Source: Deltaproteobacteria bacterium (GTDB taxonomy: Bacteria > Bdellovibrionota > Bdellovibrionia > Bdellovibrionales > JAMPXM01). Taken from it: DNA of 64,000 nt. The position numbers and the translations under genes were made by a program. Each line of letters opens with the position of its first letter. The first letter of the stretch is position 1. A model generated the notes under the pieces. That model ran no database searches, was not told the DNA's origin, and saw only the letters and a program-made list of their open reading frames with translations. The stretch spans positions 248,001 through 312,000 of the forward strand of contig JAFLCB010000001.1 of NCBI GenBank assembly GCA_017302795.1, read 5' to 3'. This document shows, one piece after another, positions 33,162 to 41,998 of the stretch.

Positions 33162-33875
33162 CTACGCAACACTGTTGAAGAGAGCGAGCATTGTGTCGGC
33201 AACATTGCTTGGCAGCGCTCGTGCAAATCGAAAAGAAAGCTCAAGCTCGTCGTCGGGTCTTCGAATCATCGAAAGGCCCTTCGACTCTGTTTCGTTAACG
33301 ATGTGCAATCCCGAGCACTCTTGAAATGGCGACCATAGCTGTGGTGTGTCCTGAAGCTGCAAAATCACATTGCGCACCGCTGATAAAACGGTCACGAGGT
33401 TAATAATCTCGTCGACTGGATACTTTGTCGGATCCTGCTCGAAGAACAGCTTCGCAGACCATTCTGTGCGAATTTCTTCGCAAATCTTGGTGAGTGAAAG
33501 CGTGGCCTCTTGATGAGTCATCTTTCTCGCAAACGGCGAACGCGCCAGTGCGCCATCCGTCAGTAACGGCAAAACTAAATGCGCTGCAAAAAAGGTGACC
33601 GTGCTTACATCGGAAATGTCGACGAAAACCACTGCGCTCTTAGGTGAAAGAGCAGACTCCGAGCTCAAGGCCATAACGTGATTTTTTAAAGCGACTGGCC
33701 ATCCACGGGCCACCGCCCGAGACCTCAAAACAATTTCTATTGGTCCCAAAAGTAGACGGTCTGTTTCGGAGATGGATTTCAAAAATCGCCAGTAGTTGCC
33801 AAGCACCTCGGCGGTCGGAACTGGTTCGACGAGGCCAAATATATATTCTTTAGGTGCGACCTCTTCTGAACTCAT
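33162..33875 (-). CDS. Cytoplasmic protein of unknown function
   Basis: The 237-residue product has no signal peptide or membrane segment. It contains SAVVFVDISDVSTVTFFA near residues 80-97, a beta strand-helix pattern that recalls STAS or receiver folds but is not diagnostic. It lies downstream of the adenylate cyclase gene on the same strand, 74 bases apart. No family named. Confidence 0.55.
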   Translation of the reverse strand: MSSEEVAPKEYIFGLVEPVPTAEVLGNYWRFLKSISETDRLLLGPIEIVLRSRAVARGWPVALKNHVMALSSESALSPKSAVVFVDISDVSTVTFFAAHLVLPLLTDGALARSPFARKMTHQEATLSLTKICEEIRTEWSAKLFFEQDPTKYPVDEIINLVTVLSAVRNVILQLQDTPQLWSPFQECSGLHIVNETESKGLSMIRRPDDELELSFRFARALPSNVADTMLALFNSVA

Positions 33876-33949
33876 AGCGATAGTTTGAAGCCCCAGAAAA
33901 ATGAACGCAAATATTGGATTCGGTTTTAAGTTTAGCTATCCGTTCGTCC

Positions 33950-36061
33950 CTACGCGACCGCTTTGTTCGTATCTGCGCCACTGGCCTTACGTGCGGCCTC
34001 CTCAGCCAAACGTCTTAAGCTCGGATTCTTCGCGACCACCGCCCTTACCCGCTTCTCAAGTCCCATGAAGTCGGTTTGCGTGCGTAAATGAACGGCATCT
34101 CGCTGGAAATGAAACCCTGCAATCTCGCCCCAAACATAAATGCCGGCCCCGACTTTTACTAAATCGCCGGAATCTAAAAGATTCCCGATTTCTTTTACGA
34201 CCTGCTTTGTCACTTCGATTTTACCAAGGAAGACAATCGCGTTCGCCGCAATTCTCACGTTTTCTGATTTTAGTAACTTTTTGTTGAGTGAAGCGAAGCC
34301 CGTGTCGCGGAACTCTTGCATTGACTGAATCGCATTCGCAGCAACGCGTGGATCTGAGTGTTCAGTAAACTTCTCTAAGATCGCGCCAAGCTGGCCATTG
34401 AACCGACCGGCGGGAATCAATCTTGGCAACGCCGAAACAACTGTGGCCAGCAGTTTAACAGTCTGTGTTTCAAAACCGCCCTTCAGCTCCCAAGCTTGGT
34501 TAAGCAGTCTTTCAAGTTCCGACAGGTAGACGTCCGAACACTTGGTGAACAGCGACCCAGAAATCAGCCGCAACGCATCTGGAACAAATCGATGTTCCGG
34601 ATCTTGAACGATGAACTTCAATACTTTCAAAAAACTCGATTCGTCTCTGTAAGCATGAACTGCGCGAAACGCATCTTGACCGCCGTCATCAAGAAGCATC
34701 TGCACGTTGCGATGTCCTTTGTAGCGACAGATCTGTCTTTCTCCGTCCAAACCCTTCAGATTTGCGCGAAACGCTTCTTCAAATTCCACGCCCCAATCAA
34801 GCATTGGCAAGCAGCGAGAATCGAAATGTACTGTGTTTTCATTTTTTTCGCTCACGTGGCTTAAAATTCGAGATGTTTCGATAAGTGGCGCGCCCGCAAG
34901 CGAATACCCATTCAAAAGGGGGCCAAAGCGAATGACCCCATGGGACAACGAGGTTTTAATTCGAAAGCCGTATTGATTTTCGACAGACGTTCTCTGGTGG
35001 ATACGATTCGCAATCACACCAATTTCGTACGCGCAAGAGAGCGCGGCAGAAAACGAATTAACATGTTTCTCATCCTTAAAATAAAATATAATTTCGTCGC
35101 CTACGAATTCATGGATCAGACCATTGTAGCGACTGATCACATGGGAACACTCCGTAAAAAACTCATTGATCGTCGTCAAAAATTCATCTTGTGGCTTCGA
35201 ATGGAAAGTTTTGGTGAAGTCATTGATGTCCGTCCGAACTAGCGTGCAAGCAAAGTCGTAAGGTGGCACTTTGCCCGACCGCAGTTCAGATTTTAAAGAC
35301 GGAAGAATTTGCGCACCAAGTACCCGGTTGGCATTTTGCAATCTTTCGACAGTTTCCTGATACCCGGAAAAGCCCTGCTTTAAGATTTCTGCTTCCGCCG
35401 ACATAGACGATAGAGATTCAAGTCCGTGAACACCCTTCGTTCTAACGGTGCGAACTATTTTAAATAGGTCTCGCGCAGTAAACAGGAATATTAAAATGGA
35501 AAGAATCATTCCCCAGATGAGGATTCGCTGATTTTCGCTCGCACGAAGGATCTTCATTTCTGCGAGAAACGCCTCTCGGTTGAGATTAAACCCCAGCTTG
35601 AGCCGACGATCGCCACCCATATCGGTTTCGATGAATCGAAAGTCTTCAATTTGATCGGTCTTTGCCGCCGCTGGTCCCCGAATAGAGGGTGCTGATTCGA
35701 ACTTAGAACGAAACTCCCAAGCCGTATCTGGCGGGTGAAGACTTGCAAGCGTCCCGTAGGCTTCATCAGAAAGCGGTCGCACTGAATTGAATGATAAAAC
35801 CTCGCCCCGGTACGTGAGCATGTAGAAATCGATCCAGCCGACGCGAATTGAATCCGTCAAATGTGCGTCGATAAGATCCTGGCTGGACGTCACCAACAAA
35901 GATTCCGTTATGGCAGAGAGCAACCGCACATCGCGCTCTTTTTTAACCAAGATAATTTCAAAACTCTTTAAATTTGCGGAGCGAAGATCCAACCGATATT
36001 GGATGTAGGAAACAAGAATTGTTCCCAATGCAAAAATCAAAAGGAGTGACTTTTTTTTCAT
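33950..36061 (-). CDS. Membrane adenylate/guanylate cyclase with C-terminal HEAT-like repeats
   Basis: The 703-residue product has a membrane helix at 5-20, an extracytoplasmic sensor region (about 25-175) and a second helix (about 183-200). A class III nucleotide cyclase domain follows: first metal Asp in RTDINDFTKTF near 273 and second in HEFVGDEIIFYF near 317. Residues about 490-660 are helical repeats of HEAT/ARM type (DPRVAANAIQSMQEF, NVRIAANAIVFLGKI). It should make cAMP or cGMP in response to a periplasmic signal. It starts six bases after the stop of the metallopeptidase gene and may be co-expressed. Confidence 0.8.
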   Translation of the reverse strand: MKKKSLLLIFALGTILVSYIQYRLDLRSANLKSFEIILVKKERDVRLLSAITESLLVTSSQDLIDAHLTDSIRVGWIDFYMLTYRGEVLSFNSVRPLSDEAYGTLASLHPPDTAWEFRSKFESAPSIRGPAAAKTDQIEDFRFIETDMGGDRRLKLGFNLNREAFLAEMKILRASENQRILIWGMILSILIFLFTARDLFKIVRTVRTKGVHGLESLSSMSAEAEILKQGFSGYQETVERLQNANRVLGAQILPSLKSELRSGKVPPYDFACTLVRTDINDFTKTFHSKPQDEFLTTINEFFTECSHVISRYNGLIHEFVGDEIIFYFKDEKHVNSFSAALSCAYEIGVIANRIHQRTSVENQYGFRIKTSLSHGVIRFGPLLNGYSLAGAPLIETSRILSHVSEKNENTVHFDSRCLPMLDWGVEFEEAFRANLKGLDGERQICRYKGHRNVQMLLDDGGQDAFRAVHAYRDESSFLKVLKFIVQDPEHRFVPDALRLISGSLFTKCSDVYLSELERLLNQAWELKGGFETQTVKLLATVVSALPRLIPAGRFNGQLGAILEKFTEHSDPRVAANAIQSMQEFRDTGFASLNKKLLKSENVRIAANAIVFLGKIEVTKQVVKEIGNLLDSGDLVKVGAGIYVWGEIAGFHFQRDAVHLRTQTDFMGLEKRVRAVVAKNPSLRRLAEEAARKASGADTNKAVA

Positions 36062-36067
36062 GCCTGT

Positions 36068-38884
36068 CTAGTTCTCGCATGGTGTTTTAAGAGGAAGTTC
36101 CTGCCCAACATATTTGTAACAAGTCCTGACGGTTTTTTTCGCGCCAATCAGCCTTCCGTCGGCGCCAATGATTTTGATTCCTCGATCAATCAAATTCTGC
36201 TGAAGCTTCAGATTGTTCAGCCGACTTTCAATCAATCGATATTTACGGGTGAACAATCCGTCCAGCAGAGCTAAGACCTCGGCCGGTTCGCGATCGGAAA
36301 GAGACTTTGATGTTGGTGCCAAGGAGCCCGGCGCATCGGGTGCGGTATTTTTTGCCGTAGCTTTAGAAGCTTGGATCGAATCCCCATTTACTCTCTGACC
36401 GCTGCTTCCCTTTAGCGCTGATTGACCGGACGGCGAACTGCCTGAAGTGGTTCCTGAAAAAGCTCCAGAATCCGACGGCGCTGCGCCGGGGACCGAGGCA
36501 GGATCGCCGCCACCGCCCGACGTTAAAAGGGATGATTTCGATAAAAGAGCCGAATCATTCTTGGGAAGAACTAAAGAAGCGACACCACGTTTCGCGGCAA
36601 AGGGATTGTCAACTTTAAAGGCTTTGCCGTCGGATTTCGTAGGACGGAAAGCAATGAAGGATTCGTCTCCATCCAAACGATTCGATTTGCTTCTCGACCG
36701 ATCGGCCGCAACCGCTCGTGGGACAATTGAATCGCGAAGATCCCTAAGTCCTCTGGTAGTTAATCCGGCAAAGTCTGTTGCACGTTGATAGTTTCTTTCT
36801 GCAACTGACCGGCCGCTATCTGGTGAGGTGACTCTTGTTACCGGTAAAGGAGACCGATCTGGTACACCAATAGGATATGAAGGATTCGGGGGACGAGATC
36901 CGGTGGATGAACCGACCGAAGAATCTCCGCCAGGGCGGCTGACAACGGTTCCGATATCACTGTCACCTGGTACCCCGACACCGGGACGCTTTGCTCCTAT
37001 GGTATCCAACGGCGGTGCTTGGGCAGCGGGTGGCACCTCTCCGGGAATAGTGCTTGGTGGCAGCTGCACGTCAGGAGGTGGAGGCGGAGCGACAATGCCG
37101 TCGTCGCAAGGAACGTCTTCGACTGCGTAAGAGGGCGCGATCATCCGCGAAAAGAATTTAGCCGCGCGACTTTTTAAGTCTGAGGCGGGCACTGGCGATT
37201 TGCAGATTTGCGGATCTCCGGGGTCTCGATCAGAGCTCAAATGAATCATTGAGCGAGCAATCGTGTTGACGAGACGACTTTTAAAGTCGGCGGTGACTTT
37301 TTTGCATTCAGATTTACTTGCGCCAATCACTATTTTTTTGCATTCGTTTTTGAAAAATGAATCGGCGTAAGATTCCAGGTGCCGGATCCATTCATCGCGA
37401 CACTTTGTTTCAGAGGATACATTTACACATTTTGAAAACTCCTCGTTGTTGATAAGTCCTAATTCAAACACGCCTGACGGAGGAGTGCCTCTCTTGTAAC
37501 TGTCTAAACCTAGCAGAAATTTTCGATATATATCGGCCGTGCCATTCACGTCAAATTTCGCCGTAAGTTCATTCAACAGTGGCGCCATACTTCCGTCGCG
37601 CGCCAGGAACGCCTCCAGCTCGGTGAATCGACGTTCTTCGGCAACAAGCTTATCTAGCTTCACGCAGGCTGCCACCCGACTGGCAGAAGCTATCGGATCT
37701 CCACAGCAGCCTTGTGCAGCCTGTGTCATTTCCTCTGACTCTACGCCTGCAACATGCGTGAGTTCATGGAAGAGCAGGTTTTTGTAGTTATACGGGCTAC
37801 CATCAGCGGTCTTCGTTTTTCCTTCATCTGGTAAACACATGTGAAGAACAACTTGTCGTATGTTCGGGTTGGCGTAACCAGTATTTGCACCAGGCTTGAA
37901 ATCACATCGAATCGGGTTTTCGGCTCGGTAAGGGTCGTTCATTCCGCTTAAAAAGTTTTGTTCAATTCTCGCGGCCGTGATTCCCAAGCCAGAGTTTTCC
38001 AGACATCGTAAATACCGACCTCGCGATTGTGTATCCGTTGAAGCCTCTCCTTTTGAGCTTGTCATCATAAGCTCGGAAAGACTTTTCGCTATTTGATCAA
38101 AGTCTTTTTCTCGTCCCGGCTTGCGACACGAGGAATCGAACATTTTTGAATCTTTCAATTTGTCGGTAAGGCGATCGACGCGGCCATCGGTATCTCGTTT
38201 TAATATCTTCCACCACTCCCGCTGGAGTGTCGCAAGACGACCACTTGAACTGTCATCAGACACACAAAGAAGATCCGGACCCCAAATACGTGATTGGAAC
38301 TCTCGCCACGATTGATCCTCTAAATCAAAACGCTCATCTTTCGGAAGCTGAGTGCTATTGGCTGACGAAGATACCACGGGGGCATCGGGTATTTCCTCAG
38401 CCGCAAACGAAGCTGGAACAGATTCAGACATTAACCTACGGTCAGCTCGATCAAATTTTGTTCGCAAAAGATTGTAGCGGCGTCCGTCGAGATCCAAAAC
38501 ATAAAATGCTTCAAAGGTTCCTTCTTTTGATCGTTCGGTAACATTCATTCGAAGAAACCGTCCGCGACTAGGGTTCGTCGCGAGGACGGTCTTTTCGCCT
38601 CTCGTGATTTCCCAGAAATCGACCGTTCCATCTGCGTTTTGGTCCAATTGAATTTCAGAAAAAGAAGGGCCCACAAAAATTTGCTTTCGTACTCGACCCT
38701 GGCTATCTTTTCTTTGCCGAATGGAGATCTCGCCGTGCTTCGTCGCTAAGCCCGCGCCAAAAAGCGATTCTAGGTCACGTTCGAAGGTGGTGGATTTTGC
38801 GGCGGCCGCGTTGGCGGACACAGCTATTGAAAAAAGAAGACAGCCAAGGAGGCTGGCATTTCTCTTAATAATCGTTCTAGGCAT
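36068..38884 (-). CDS. Secreted zinc metallopeptidase-like protein A (tandem paralogue)
   Basis: The 938-residue product has a signal peptide ending in ANAAAAKS and a Ca-binding-like loop DQNADGTVDFWE near residue 80. A gluzincin-type motif HELTHVAGVESEE lies near 370 with nearby CC. Many conserved cysteines and a long low-complexity Ser/Pro/Gly region (about 600-850) precede a conserved C-terminal domain (RKYRLIESRLNNLKLQQ ... ending TPCEN). It is a large extracellular or periplasmic enzyme of a family I do not recognise. A tract of 318 bases is identical to its tandem paralogue. Confidence 0.7.
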   Translation of the reverse strand: MPRTIIKRNASLLGCLLFSIAVSANAAAAKSTTFERDLESLFGAGLATKHGEISIRQRKDSQGRVRKQIFVGPSFSEIQLDQNADGTVDFWEITRGEKTVLATNPSRGRFLRMNVTERSKEGTFEAFYVLDLDGRRYNLLRTKFDRADRRLMSESVPASFAAEEIPDAPVVSSSANSTQLPKDERFDLEDQSWREFQSRIWGPDLLCVSDDSSSGRLATLQREWWKILKRDTDGRVDRLTDKLKDSKMFDSSCRKPGREKDFDQIAKSLSELMMTSSKGEASTDTQSRGRYLRCLENSGLGITAARIEQNFLSGMNDPYRAENPIRCDFKPGANTGYANPNIRQVVLHMCLPDEGKTKTADGSPYNYKNLLFHELTHVAGVESEEMTQAAQGCCGDPIASASRVAACVKLDKLVAEERRFTELEAFLARDGSMAPLLNELTAKFDVNGTADIYRKFLLGLDSYKRGTPPSGVFELGLINNEEFSKCVNVSSETKCRDEWIRHLESYADSFFKNECKKIVIGASKSECKKVTADFKSRLVNTIARSMIHLSSDRDPGDPQICKSPVPASDLKSRAAKFFSRMIAPSYAVEDVPCDDGIVAPPPPPDVQLPPSTIPGEVPPAAQAPPLDTIGAKRPGVGVPGDSDIGTVVSRPGGDSSVGSSTGSRPPNPSYPIGVPDRSPLPVTRVTSPDSGRSVAERNYQRATDFAGLTTRGLRDLRDSIVPRAVAADRSRSKSNRLDGDESFIAFRPTKSDGKAFKVDNPFAAKRGVASLVLPKNDSALLSKSSLLTSGGGGDPASVPGAAPSDSGAFSGTTSGSSPSGQSALKGSSGQRVNGDSIQASKATAKNTAPDAPGSLAPTSKSLSDREPAEVLALLDGLFTRKYRLIESRLNNLKLQQNLIDRGIKIIGADGRLIGAKKTVRTCYKYVGQELPLKTPCEN
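38382..38699. repeat. 318-bp tract identical between tandem paralogues, copy A
   Basis: This tract matches 41344-41661 base for base, with a constant offset of 2962. The bases at both ends differ, and the paralogues diverge strongly outside it. It encodes the DQNADGTVDFWE domain and the segment after it. Such sharp-edged identity in diverged genes is the mark of recent gene conversion. Confidence 0.9.
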
Positions 38885-38964
38885 TCAAGACCCCACAAAT
38901 CCACGTTCGCTGACATAGTAGGTATCGGTTGAATGCCGCCCTGAATTGAGACTCGACCTTTGGA

Positions 38965-39045
38965 CGGGGTGTAGATTTTGTCGATTTTTTCGAAGATCGA
39001 GTGCCCGTCACGACCCTTCATCTCTATTCGTATAGCATCCGGAGG
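38965..39045 (-). pseudogene. Fragment of a fumarylacetoacetase-family gene (duplication scar)
   Basis: A minus-strand frame between the two metallopeptidase genes encodes IRIEMKGRDGHSIFEKID. It matches the C-terminus of the intact gene at 41999-43015 (IQIEMKDRNGQSIFGLID). The non-coding DNA after it (about 38885-38960) also resembles that after the intact gene (41853-41935). The tandem duplication therefore took the end of this gene along with the metallopeptidase gene. Confidence 0.75.
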
Positions 39046-39047
39046 AT

Positions 39048-41852
39048 CTAGTCCTCGCAAGGTGTTTTTAACGGACGTTCTTGACCAGCGAACTCGTAAC
39101 AGGTCTTGTACCTTTTTTTTGCGCCGACTATTCGGCCGTTTGATCCGATTACCTTGATACTCCGGTCAATGAGCTGCTGTTGAACCTTGAGGTCCATCAA
39201 ACGTCTCTCGACCAGACGATAACGCTTGGTAAACAGTCCCACTAATAGATCAGGCTGTTCCTGTAAATCCGGGGACGCCACGGCCTGCGCAGGATCACGT
39301 CCCGCTTTGGGCTTTACCGTCGCGGCGCCTGCTTGCATCGACGAGCGCGAGGACGCTTTGTCGCTGCTTTCGGTTGCGGACGCTTGCGGCGCGGATAAAT
39401 TCCCTGCGGCCGACGGCGGCTTAGGCGCTGTTGAAGAAACCACTGATATACCCGCATTGGCCCCTCGATCCCCAAAGCGAGAAGCCGCACCCACATCACC
39501 AACATTGCGCGTGGAATTTAACGAAAAAGAGGTTCCGCCATTCGTTTTCACTGACACCGCGGCTGTTCGATTTGCCGCAAAGAGATTGTCGATTCTTAGT
39601 GCTTTTAAGTCGGACCTGGTCGGTCTAAAGGCGATGAAGGATCCTTCACTCGTCAGACGCTTCGAATTGCTTTGCGAGCGATCTGCCACCGCGATCGCTT
39701 GGGGTACAATCGCTTCACGCAGATACTTGAACCCTCGCGTCGCTAAGCCGGCAACATCCGTTGCCCGTTGATAGCTGGTCTCCGCCATCGAACGACCGCT
39801 GCTTAGCGAGGTCACTCTTGTCACTGGCAAGGGTGATCGGTCGGGATCCCTAACCGGAAGCGAGGTGACCGACGGTGCTGTGGCCACCGACTGATCACTT
39901 CCCGACCGACTGACGACGTCATCAAGGTCACTGGCACCTGGCACACTTATGCTTGGGGATTTCATTCCGAGATCAATTGAGGTGTTCCAAACTATCGGAC
40001 GAACTTCGCCAGGAATATTGCTCGGGGGCACCTGCGTAATCGGGCGCCGCGGCGGAACGACCATTCCGTCTTCACAAGGAACATTATAATCCGCGTTCGC
40101 ACGCGAAAAATAATTTCGAAGAAACTGAAAGATTGGGGCTGCACGGCCGAACAAGCGTGAACTGTTCGGTTCAATTTGACAAGATCGCGGATTAACGGTT
40201 TCGCCGTCAGTTCTGAGTTCGATCAGTGAATTCGAGATGCTAGTCGCCAATCGCTCACGAAAACTTTCAGAAACTTGGCCGCACATTAATCGCTTGGATC
40301 CGACGACAATGTTTTGACAGTCTTGTCTAAAAAAATCTGTGGCGTATTTCGAAATTCGTTCGGCCCAGCTCGCCCGGCAAGTCTCGCCTCGAAGAGTCAC
40401 TAAACAATTGGAAAAAGCTGAGTCGTCGATAATTCCCGCTTTATCAAGACCCAAAAGAAACCCGCGAAAAAGTTCAGCGGTTCCGTCTTCTTGAAATTTA
40501 ACATTGAGCTCGGATAACAAGGTTGCCATTTGCTCGTCTCGCGCAAAGTGGCTTTCGAGCGCGAGAAATCGATGGTTATCCACAACCAACTGATCCAGTT
40601 TTCCGCAGGCCGTTTTTCGGCGGCCTATAGGGTTTGTTGGATCCCCACAACAAGCTTGCGCCGCATGAGTCAGATCTTCATTCTCGATGCCCGAGATATG
40701 AACAAGCTCGTGGAAAAGCACATTCTTATAGTTTTGCGCACTTCCATCGGTCGTCGTTGCTATCCCCTCGTCCGGCAAACACAAATGTAACACGACCTGC
40801 TTGGTAGTATGGTTTGCATACCCCGGCTGCGCCTTGCCGCGAGTTCCCGGCTTGAAGTCACAACTAATGAGTCTATCGGAACGTGGATTGTTGAGACCGC
40901 TTAAGAAGTTTTGTTCGATTCTGGCCGCGTTAATCCCGAGGCCAGATTGTTCAAGACACTTGAGATATCGGCCTCGCGATTCACTGTCTGCAGAGGGCTC
41001 GCCTTTCGAGCTCGTCATCATGAGCTCTGCAAGACTAGACACAATTTTTTCAAAATCATTTTCGCGGCCCGGTTTTTGGCAAGAAGAATCGAACATCTTC
41101 GATTCCTTAAGTTTTGCGGTTAATAGATCGACGCGCTCTTTGGCATCGTGCTTGAGAATCTTCCACCACTCGCGCTGCAGTGATGCCGCTCGTCCTTTCG
41201 CCATGTCATCACTTTCACAAAGAAGTTGGTTGCCAAAATAGTTCACTTGATAATAGCGCCAATTAAAATCATCAATTGGAAATCTATCGACCTCTGACTT
41301 CTCAACGCCGCCTATGAAACCTGGCGCGATGGACTTTGAAGGTGCATCGGGTATTTCCTCAGCCGCAAACGAAGCTGGAACAGATTCAGACATTAACCTA
41401 CGGTCAGCTCGATCAAATTTTGTTCGCAAAAGATTGTAGCGGCGTCCGTCGAGATCCAAAACATAAAATGCTTCAAAGGTTCCTTCTTTTGATCGTTCGG
41501 TAACATTCATTCGAAGAAACCGTCCGCGACTAGGGTTCGTCGCGAGGACGGTCTTTTCGCCTCTCGTGATTTCCCAGAAATCGACCGTTCCATCTGCGTT
41601 TTGGTCCAATTGAATTTCAGAAAAAGAAGGGCCCACAAAAATTTGCTTTCGTACTCGACCCGCGTCGTCTTTCCGCTGCCGAATTATCATGGACCCGTGC
41701 TTCGTCGCGAGGGCCGCGCCGAAGAGGGACTCAAGATCGCGCTCGAATTTGCTTTCGGAACCACCAAGGGCCAGATTCGGATGCGCGAAAAGTAAACCGA
41801 GAATTAAACAGCCAGAAAGCACGGCAGTTCGTTTCGAAATGTACTTCGGCAT
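39048..41852 (-). CDS. Secreted zinc metallopeptidase-like protein B (tandem paralogue)
   Basis: The 934-residue product parallels protein A: signal peptide, DQNADGTVDFWE loop, gluzincin-type HELVHISGIENED near 374 with nearby CC, a Cys-rich middle, a Ser/Pro/Ala-rich region and a conserved end (RYRLVERRLMDLKVQQQL ... TPCED). HExxH suggests zinc catalysis, and a Glu eight or more residues later could be the third ligand. Start context GGGGTC(A/T)TGAATGCC is shared with copy A. Substrate unknown; digestion of prey or matrix protein would be speculation. Confidence 0.7.
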   Translation of the reverse strand: MPKYISKRTAVLSGCLILGLLFAHPNLALGGSESKFERDLESLFGAALATKHGSMIIRQRKDDAGRVRKQIFVGPSFSEIQLDQNADGTVDFWEITRGEKTVLATNPSRGRFLRMNVTERSKEGTFEAFYVLDLDGRRYNLLRTKFDRADRRLMSESVPASFAAEEIPDAPSKSIAPGFIGGVEKSEVDRFPIDDFNWRYYQVNYFGNQLLCESDDMAKGRAASLQREWWKILKHDAKERVDLLTAKLKESKMFDSSCQKPGRENDFEKIVSSLAELMMTSSKGEPSADSESRGRYLKCLEQSGLGINAARIEQNFLSGLNNPRSDRLISCDFKPGTRGKAQPGYANHTTKQVVLHLCLPDEGIATTTDGSAQNYKNVLFHELVHISGIENEDLTHAAQACCGDPTNPIGRRKTACGKLDQLVVDNHRFLALESHFARDEQMATLLSELNVKFQEDGTAELFRGFLLGLDKAGIIDDSAFSNCLVTLRGETCRASWAERISKYATDFFRQDCQNIVVGSKRLMCGQVSESFRERLATSISNSLIELRTDGETVNPRSCQIEPNSSRLFGRAAPIFQFLRNYFSRANADYNVPCEDGMVVPPRRPITQVPPSNIPGEVRPIVWNTSIDLGMKSPSISVPGASDLDDVVSRSGSDQSVATAPSVTSLPVRDPDRSPLPVTRVTSLSSGRSMAETSYQRATDVAGLATRGFKYLREAIVPQAIAVADRSQSNSKRLTSEGSFIAFRPTRSDLKALRIDNLFAANRTAAVSVKTNGGTSFSLNSTRNVGDVGAASRFGDRGANAGISVVSSTAPKPPSAAGNLSAPQASATESSDKASSRSSMQAGAATVKPKAGRDPAQAVASPDLQEQPDLLVGLFTKRYRLVERRLMDLKVQQQLIDRSIKVIGSNGRIVGAKKRYKTCYEFAGQERPLKTPCED
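41344..41661. repeat. 318-bp tract identical between tandem paralogues, copy B
   Basis: Partner of 38382-38699. The flanking codons differ sharply on both sides, so the borders of the conversion tract are clear. Confidence 0.9.
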
Positions 41853-41998
41853 TCATGACCCCACAAAACGACATTAACAGACTTATAAGTATCGGCAGAA
41901 TGTCGCCCCGTATTGAAACTCGATCTCCGACTGGAGGTCAGTTTTGTGAAAAAATCAGACATGCGTCGCAGTGTCTCAAAACGAGACACTCTACTCAA

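Noticed and set aside
36447-37130. Plus-strand frames opposite the metallopeptidase genes
   Set aside because: They are mirror frames of the Ser/Pro/Gly-rich coding region on the minus strand and have no ribosome sites.
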